NCBI GenBank assembly: GCA_032821775.1
Contig: JAVLRN010000004.1
Coordinates: 3,906,001 to 3,970,000, forward strand
Direction of reading: 5' to 3'
DNA length: 64,000 nucleotides
Origin: Sanguinoderma infundibulare
Taxonomy: Eukaryota > Basidiomycota > Agaricomycetes > Polyporales > Polyporaceae
The notes below the pieces were generated by a model. The model was given only the letters and a program-made list of their open reading frames with translations, did not search any database and was not told the origin of the DNA. Position 1 is the first letter of the stretch; the number at the start of each line of letters is the position of its first letter. Positions 57,987 to 64,000 of the stretch are shown here, piece after piece. The position numbers were made by a program, and so were the translations under genes.

Positions 57987-58744
57987 GAGCCGTCTACACA
58001 CCCTTTTGCAAGTGGGTGGTTTACAGCGACTTTCATATTGATAAGGAAAACGCGTTTTTTTTGCGAGCCAGCGTCTGTAGAGCGCTCCAGTCACTGCTAC
58101 CCGAACGCTGTGCCGGTCTGACGGACCACCAAGAAAGCCGGATGACCGGAGAGTCACCGCGTCACTCATTTGCTCGAAACCCCCGGTCTCGGAGCGTCCT
58201 CACAGCGGGGACACAACGCCGGTGGTGAGTCGGCGCCAAGGCCTGCCGCCTCGGAGGAAGAAAGGTGTTCAAGCTGAGAGCTCCGGTCTGTATCCAAACG
58301 CTCTTCCCCCCACTCACCACTTACTTATGCTCAACGGCCTTGTACACTTCGCATAGCGAGCCAGGAGAAGCAACAGCACGAAACCTCGGGTACGGAGAAG
58401 CTGTCGTTATCCAACAGACCGATTTCGTAAGTTTTTGACCCGCTGCATTCGTAACGATGTTGGTTTCGCGTTGTCCAAGCAAACACGAGCCCGTTCCTTT
58501 TACTAGCGAATTGAAACGGTTCAGTCGGCTAACCAATCCGCTATTTGATCCGAATTGTCAGGTTCGGTAGTCTGCCCTGGCAGTTCCGGTGCACCTGCGC
58601 CATCAGACCACACTGCCCACTGGAGCGCAGTGTGGTTTGCCGGTATGCGCTCTCACGCAGATCGGCCGCACCGCTATGTTGGGAAGACATAAATATTCCT
58701 CCCCGAAAGCTTGCTGAGCCTCAGTGAGCAGATTGGATCGCAAT
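57987..58744. other. Junction and hydrolase promoter region
   Basis: 57,987-58,351 is unique sequence at the end of the duplication. From 58,352 it matches the start of the hydrolase remnant (51,281). A CATAAATATTC motif about 55 bases before the hydrolase ATG may be a TATA element. No gene. Confidence 0.4.
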
Positions 58745-61136
58745 ATGGGGTACAAACGCCTTACACTGTCCCTCTTTATAGCCTTCGCATCCAGCGTAGT
58801 GTTCGGTGCACAGGGAAATGAAACCGTGAGTCTCGCTTTATATTGCTCCCCAGCAGACGGGTTCAGCACTGACCGTTCATGCTGCAGAACACGACGCTGG
58901 AATGGGGTCCCTGCGATCCCACAGTCATCACGAACCCCGCGCTCTCCTGCACGTTTCTAGATGTTCCGCTCGACTACTTCGACGCGTCTGCCGGGACAGC
59001 CCGTCTCGCCCTCGTCAAGATGAACGCGACCGGCGAGCGCCGTGGGACGGCGTTCTTAATGCCAGGCGAGTTCTCTGACTTTCTACGGCCGCTTTAGCTC
59101 ATTGGTCACCCAATACAGGAGGGCCCGGTGGCTCCGGGCTCCAAACTTTGAACGAGTTCAGCCAATATCTGCTCGCCCTTACCGCCGGGCTCTATGACGT
59201 CGTCTCCTGGGACCCGCGTGGGATCGGGTCGCTCACGACGTGCGCTCATCCGTCATCCTTTCTCCGCCTTTGTTTCCATCGGCGCTGACACACGTTGGCC
59301 TTGATCGCAGCCCGGGGGATATCTACTGCTTCGACAGCGTCGACGAGTACAACGCCTTCTTCAATGGGACGGTCGAACTTTCAGGTATCGACTACACCGG
59401 CTCGTTCACGGACCCAAAGGATATACAGCGGCTGCTCGCGCAGGCCCCGGTGATGCAGGATAAGTACGAGGAGCTCGGGCAGCGATGCCTCAACCACCCG
59501 AGCGGGCGGTTCCTCAAGTACGTCGGCTCGGCGGCGGCAGTGCGCGATATGGTGCGGATGGCAGACGTGCTTGATGGTCCTGGCGCGCCCGTGAACTACC
59601 TTGGGGCCTCGTATGCGACGTATGTGGGTGCCTGGTTTGTGAACAGTGAGTGAGTTCTGCGGAGGCTCGGAGCGGTGTGTTGACTAACCCATCCGTACGT
59701 CACAGTGTTCCCTGAGGTACGCCGTCCTTTTCCAAACTGTGTCTGCTGATGCTCATGTATAGCGAAGCGCGTAGGAAAGGTCCTCCTTGACGGAGTGTTC
59801 AACCCTGTGCTGTATGCGACCGAAGAGCTACCGCTCGTACGTCTCCTGATATCAGTGGTCAGGGATTGGGGATAACGACATGGATTCCAGGCGTGGTATA
59901 ACCAAGTCACTTCCACGGACACCGTCTACAAGGCCTTCGTGATCGGGTGCGCACTCGCAGGGCCGCAGGGATGTGCACTTGCATCCGCCGAGCAGACTCC
60001 GGAGGACGTGCACGAGACCATCCTCGCGGTGCTGCAGTCTCTCTACGACGCTGATACGAAGACTGACAACGGGACGGTATCGATCACGTCGGGCCATGTT
60101 CGTGGTCAGTGTGTTCACCCGCTTTGGGCTGCGCGCAAGGAAGGGGTATTGACGGGATCATCGCGGGGACACAGCGGACTTGTTCAATACCCTGTACTTC
60201 CCATCTACCTGGGCGACATTTGCGAACGAATTGGCGCAGATTGCACAGAACGTGTCCGTGGCGTCCGGGCAGGGTCTTGAGCGGAGGACCGCCGCATTGC
60301 GACACAAGTGGGTTTTCTTCCTTCCTTCCTTGGGGATGCTCATGTCTTAATGCTGGTCCAGTCTTCGAAAGCGCGCCGAGAACAGCACCGTCTCGTACAC
60401 ACCGCCCGCCATATTCTGCTCTGACAATGTCGATCCGAGGGGCACGAGCATGTCGACGGTCTTCGACGCCGTCATCGCTCGGGCTCAGAACGTGTCCCAC
60501 ATGTGTGAGTCCTCGTCCTTGCACCATTTTTCCTTTGCATACCTAATACCGTGGAATCTCGCCAGGCGGCGCTCTTTGGCACGAGGAATTCGACTACTGC
60601 CCGTTTTGGCCCGTGCGAGCAGTGGAGCGGTACCAAGGCCCGTTCAACAAGACGCTCGCGAACAAGATTATGCTCATCGGGAACACGGTGAGTGATTGCG
60701 TTCGTTTATCTTTCTTCCAGTGTTGATGCGAGGCTCCGTTTTCAGTACGACCCTGCAACGCCGTTCACCGGTGCGCAGGCACTCGCAGCTTTACTTGGGG
60801 ACTCTGCCTCCCTTATCCGGCTGAACGCTTTCGGGGTATGAGACTCAGGCCGTCATTGTGATATGTGTGCTAACGTACGTCTGCGATTACAGCACACAAG
60901 TGCCTCGGTGTCCTCTAGCTGCATCGTGGCGCTCGCTCAGGCATACTTCGCGAACGGGACCGTGAGTGCTTACTATACGCTCCCCTCTTCGGGTCTACCA
61001 GGTGAACTGACGGCCGCTGAACGCAGCTTCCTGACGGGGACGGGGTGCCGGTGTGCGAGGTCGACGACGACTTTGAGCCCTTCCAGGGCGTCAACACCGC
61101 CGCGATCATGGCGAACCTTTCTAGTTTCGAGGTCTG
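58745..61136 (+). CDS. Secreted alpha/beta hydrolase, TAP-like C-terminus
   Basis: Probably an extracellular peptidase/esterase-type hydrolase related to the tripeptidyl-aminopeptidase-like (TAP C-terminal) group. MGYKRLTLSLFIAFASSVVF is a signal peptide. Then NTTLEWGPCDPTVITNPALS, the oxyanion motif GGPGGSGLQTLNEF, and LYDVVSWDPRGIGSLT. The nucleophile elbow NYLGASYATYVGAWF has Ser in G-x-S-x-A. Then RVGKVLLDGVFNPVLYATEE, FCSDNVDPRGTSMSTVF and WHEEFDYCPFWPVRAVERY. IGNTYDPATPFTGAQALA supplies the acid, FGHTSASVSSSC supplies the His, and DDDFEPFQGVNTAAIMANLS precedes the stop at 61136. About twelve exons; N-glycosylation sequons are frequent. The complete triad suggests activity. The intron before GGPGGSG is GC-AG (59,066-59,118). 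A partial copy lies at 51.4 kb. Confidence 0.88.
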
Positions 61137-61800
61137 AATCTGCGTCGGATCATCCGAGACCGTTCATGAGGAACTATATGTACTCCGTCGAGAATGTGGA
61201 AGCCTGTCAAGATAGAATGGCATGGGGCTAGATAGGATAGAAAGCTTGTCCAACAACTCTCTGGTTTGAAGACGGAAGTTTCCGCTTGTATCGCAGCCTT
61301 CTCGCTTCTCAATCCACCGTATTCGCCGAAATGTCGCCCTCCCCTAGCGCTTGTGAAGACCAGGTCTATGACGGGTGCCCGATGGTGTACTGTAGCTTTC
61401 CGACTCTCCTGAGGACCTGAGGCACTTTCTTCGGGTGCTTTTGCCTAAGTCCCGCCGCGAGTATGACCTGGCGTGTTCGGTGCATCCGAGGCGGGACTCG
61501 TCGATCATGCTGGATCGCTTGGTTGGGGGAAATGCGCATAACATCGCTGGAGTGCCAACAAGGGATTGCGGACTTTGATCAGTCTGGCGGATGGCGTAGT
61601 TGAAAACGACAAAATCGGGAAGATCCCGCTGGCACAGCCACACTGCTTACTTTTCTCCCACTCGGTCACGGTGCCCCTCGCCGCAGCACCATAAATCCTG
61701 ACTGCTCGTGTCCACCATTCCACCACCAAGCTCACCACCCTCCAGCCATGGACAGTGAGCCAAGCAGGACACGTTCTCGCCCCGGGACCGACTGAAACGA
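61137..61800. other. Gene-free interval
   Basis: Between the hydrolase and the BTB remnant. No recognised exon. Confidence 0.35.
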
Positions 61801-62847
61801 TGGCACCTGCCAACCACGGCGTCCGACAGAGTCAACGCTGCGTCGCGCGACACCAAGTACTGGTTTGAGGACGGGAACTTGATCGTCGTGTCCCAGGGCG
61901 TCGCGTTTCGGATCTACAAATGTCTGCTCGCGGAACACTCGACGGTGTTCCGTAGCATGTTCCACGTGGCACAAGAGGTTACGCCCGCAACGGAAGAGCT
62001 TCTTGACGGATGTCCTGTGGTCACGCTGTACGACTCACCAAACGATTTTTGCCAGCTGTTTCGACTCCTCTATCCCTTGAGAACCAATCCAAAGTGAGCC
62101 GGGCGACTTTATCCTCGCTCTTTGTTCTGACACGCGCGCTAGGTTCGACGGGCGAAAGGTCGACATCGCCTTCATCTCCGCCATCGTCCGATCACAAATA
62201 CGAGCTCAAGGGCTTGTACGAGCAAGCCATGAGCTACCTCACCACCTACTACACCACCGACTTCAACGCGTGGGCTGACGGCCGCAACGCCACCCACTGG
62301 CGGCCCGCGCCCATCCAGGCCATCGGAGCCATCAACATCGCCCTCATCGACACCACCTCCATCCTCCCCGCCGCATTCTACGTCTGCGCTACGCTCGGCC
62401 CGGATATCGCCGCAGGCTTCACGCACGAGGACGGCTCGCGCCCGAGGACCTCCGCCTGTGCCTCGCGGCAGAGAACACGCACACCGCCTTCACGCTATTC
62501 CGCACCGCGCGCACGCAGCAGCACTGCTCGAACACGTCCGGGCACGCGTACTGCGCCGAGGTGCGGCGCAGGATCCTCGAGCATGCGGGCATGTCGAACT
62601 TGGCGCCGCACCCCAGTCGCGTTCGGAGCGCGCCCTCAACAGCCAGGTCGAGATCGCGGACAGTCTCTCCCCACGGCCCGGCTCATGAACCCATCGTACT
62701 CGTACGTGCCGATGCCGCAGTCGCGTACGCTGTGCAAGGGGGTGTCGGAACCACTTGCAGGCGCGCGACCGCGAGGTGCGAAGGCAGGTATGGCGCATGT
62801 TGCCCGGGTTTGCCGGGCTCGCGATCGACAACTGGGACTCGGCTTGA
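61801..62847 (+). pseudogene. BTB/POZ-domain protein, frame-shifted
   Basis: Resembles the agaricomycete BTB-domain proteins that act as adaptors or regulators. DTKYWFEDGNLIVVSQGVAF, IYKCLLAEHSTVFRSMFHVA and DGCPVVTLYDSPNDFCQLFR form the BTB fold. Exon 2 gives HKYELKGLYEQAMSYLTTYY and IQAIGAINIALIDTTSILPA. After THEDG the expected APEDLRLCLAAENTHTAF is in another frame (about 62,435), and SERALNSQVEIADSL in yet another (about 62,620). The C-terminal REVRRQVWRMLPGFAGLAID needs a further shift at a G-run near 62,743. No ATG is in frame with the BTB exon; the ATGs at 61,749 and 61,804 are both out of phase. Several independent breaks make a pseudogene likely, unless the assembly is poor here. 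Confidence 0.7.
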
Positions 62848-63488
62848 TGATCGTGAGTTCCTGATCGCGTTTGTTCCTGGAACAGTTCTCATTTTCGGCC
62901 GGCCTGTCTGACCCGTGCTCGCGATTCCTTTCGGAATCCATGAGAACGCCTGTGGATCGGGAAGGGATATTGGGCGCTCATGTCGTCTCCGGCGCGCATC
63001 ACGCTCGTATGAAGGACGATTCCCACTCCTCGCTGTGCCGCATGCCGACCTGCGAGTCAGCCGTCCTACGCCCACCGACAGGCCCTTTTCCTTCGCAGCG
63101 CGTAAGAGAATCTGCCAATGTCCTGACCTCGACTCGTCGCAGGAACCTGAGCTGGGTTGGCAAGGCTAGCCGGAGGATAGCATCCCGAGTGATACGTGAT
63201 ATATACCTCGCACCGGCCAATTCCCATTCCCGTATGTCCCCTCCTCTGACTGAATCGCCATTCCTATTCTTGCCCATGGTCTTGCTCCATCTTATAGGTT
63301 TACTGGTGGACGACTCGTTACGATAAATAAGCACAACGCTTCAACGAAAGTCCGGAATTGTCAAGGACTCCACCAGTGGCAACCCTCCAGCCAGGGTTCG
63401 TTCTCGAATACCCAACCAACCGACAGGTCTTCCGCATAGCAAGCAAAATCACGGGTCATCGCGAACCCGGGCGGGGGGTCTGGATCCC
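62848..63488. other. Gene-free interval
   Basis: Between the BTB remnant and the minus-strand membrane gene. No recognised exon. Confidence 0.35.
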
Positions 63489-64000
63489 TCACCTGTTCGC
63501 GACAGTCTTCACGGTAAAGGGGTCGCGGTCGAGCATGCCGTACTCGCACGACGCGTCGCTGAGCGAGTGGTCATAGTGGCGAAGCGTCGTCGTCGTCGTC
63601 TCGATCGTGACCACCTCGTGCTGGTGCTGCGCCCTCGCCCGCAGGCTGCTGTCGAACTCGGACCGGCCGAGGGCGACGAGGACGATGATGAGCGTGGGGT
63701 AGATCGCCTGTCGAATGGGGATGTACATCAACACATACCCCGGGACAGCGACGGGGAGGGGAAAAGACTAAGTGGGAGGAGGCGTGACGCACAATGGTGG
63801 GAACGAGGCCGCCGCCGATGAAGACGAGAAAGTGGTCGTAGAATGAGGTGGTTTTGACGCTCAGGCTGGTGTAGACTCCTGCCATCGACTGCCAGACGAG
63901 GACAAAGACCTGACGACGACACAAGCTCGTTCAGCTACTGGAGGCCAGACGGAGAGCGGGGACTGTGAGTGTCATTGCAGGCACATACCAGGATAATGCA
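63489..64000 (-). CDS. C-terminal part of a fungal multi-pass membrane protein, runs off right edge
   Basis: Last exons of a minus-strand gene whose start lies outside the window. VFVLVWQSMAGVYTSLSVKT and YDHFLVFIGGGLVPTI join, across an intron (about 63,798-63,691), to AIYPTLIIVLVALGRSEFDS. A polar tail with TIETTTTTLRHYDHSLSD follows, ending TVKTVANR-stop at 63489. The phrase (I)APTLIIVRVALG-like after a hydrophobic helix is common in unnamed seven-helix membrane proteins of Agaricomycetes. The general class is likely; function unknown. A further exon ending near 63,988 (ALSW-like) is possible. Confidence 0.6.

Overview
The window looks like nuclear DNA of an agaricomycete (mushroom-forming basidiomycete) fungus. 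Genes are cut into many very short exons by GT-AG introns of about 50-90 bases. The families present are typical of that class: DUF6534-type membrane proteins, A-T-R adenylate-forming reductases, a basidiomycete-type P450, a BTB protein and a TAP-like secreted hydrolase. The order (Polyporales-like) is only a guess. All exon joins below were worked out by eye.

Layout, left to right. 1-9.3 kb: the 5' half of an adenylate-forming reductase running off the left edge (AFR1, minus), two copies of a small TA-flanked inverted-repeat element, DUF6534 protein no. 1, an intron-bearing tRNA-Ser, and an extended SDR reductase (minus). 9.3-25 kb: a secreted FAD-linked oxidase (BBE1), a zinc alcohol dehydrogenase, a decayed lineage-specific gene, a small unknown gene, a complete P450 and a scrap of a second alcohol dehydrogenase. 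25-43 kb: an FAD2-like fatty acid desaturase (DES1), a monocarboxylate-type MFS transporter, a 3.7 kb gene desert, DUF6534 protein no. 2, and a full-length adenylate-forming reductase (AFR2). 43-58 kb: DES2, BBE2 (minus), then a second copy of the AFR 3' end-DES-BBE 3' end block in which every gene is broken. 58-64 kb: an intact secreted alpha/beta hydrolase, a frame-shifted BTB gene, and the end of a membrane protein running off the right edge.

How the genes may work together (inference). Desaturases, carboxylate-activating reductases, an SDR, an alcohol dehydrogenase, a P450, secreted flavin oxidases and an MFS exporter in one 50 kb stretch are what one would expect of a pathway that desaturates a fatty acyl chain, reduces or activates its carboxylate, oxidises it further and exports it. 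Nearly every family is present two or three times (AFR x3, desaturase x3, FAD oxidase x3, DUF6534 x2, ADH x2, hydrolase x2), so the locus seems to have grown by repeated duplication.

The most notable structural feature is a 5.3-5.8 kb direct duplication (about 42.15-47.43 and 52.19-57.99 kb). Its left end is fused in mid-gene to a partly deleted copy of the hydrolase. Its desaturase copy carries a 500-base TA-flanked inverted-repeat element. I found no CRISPR, phage or bacterial feature, and nothing that I can call a proven new system.
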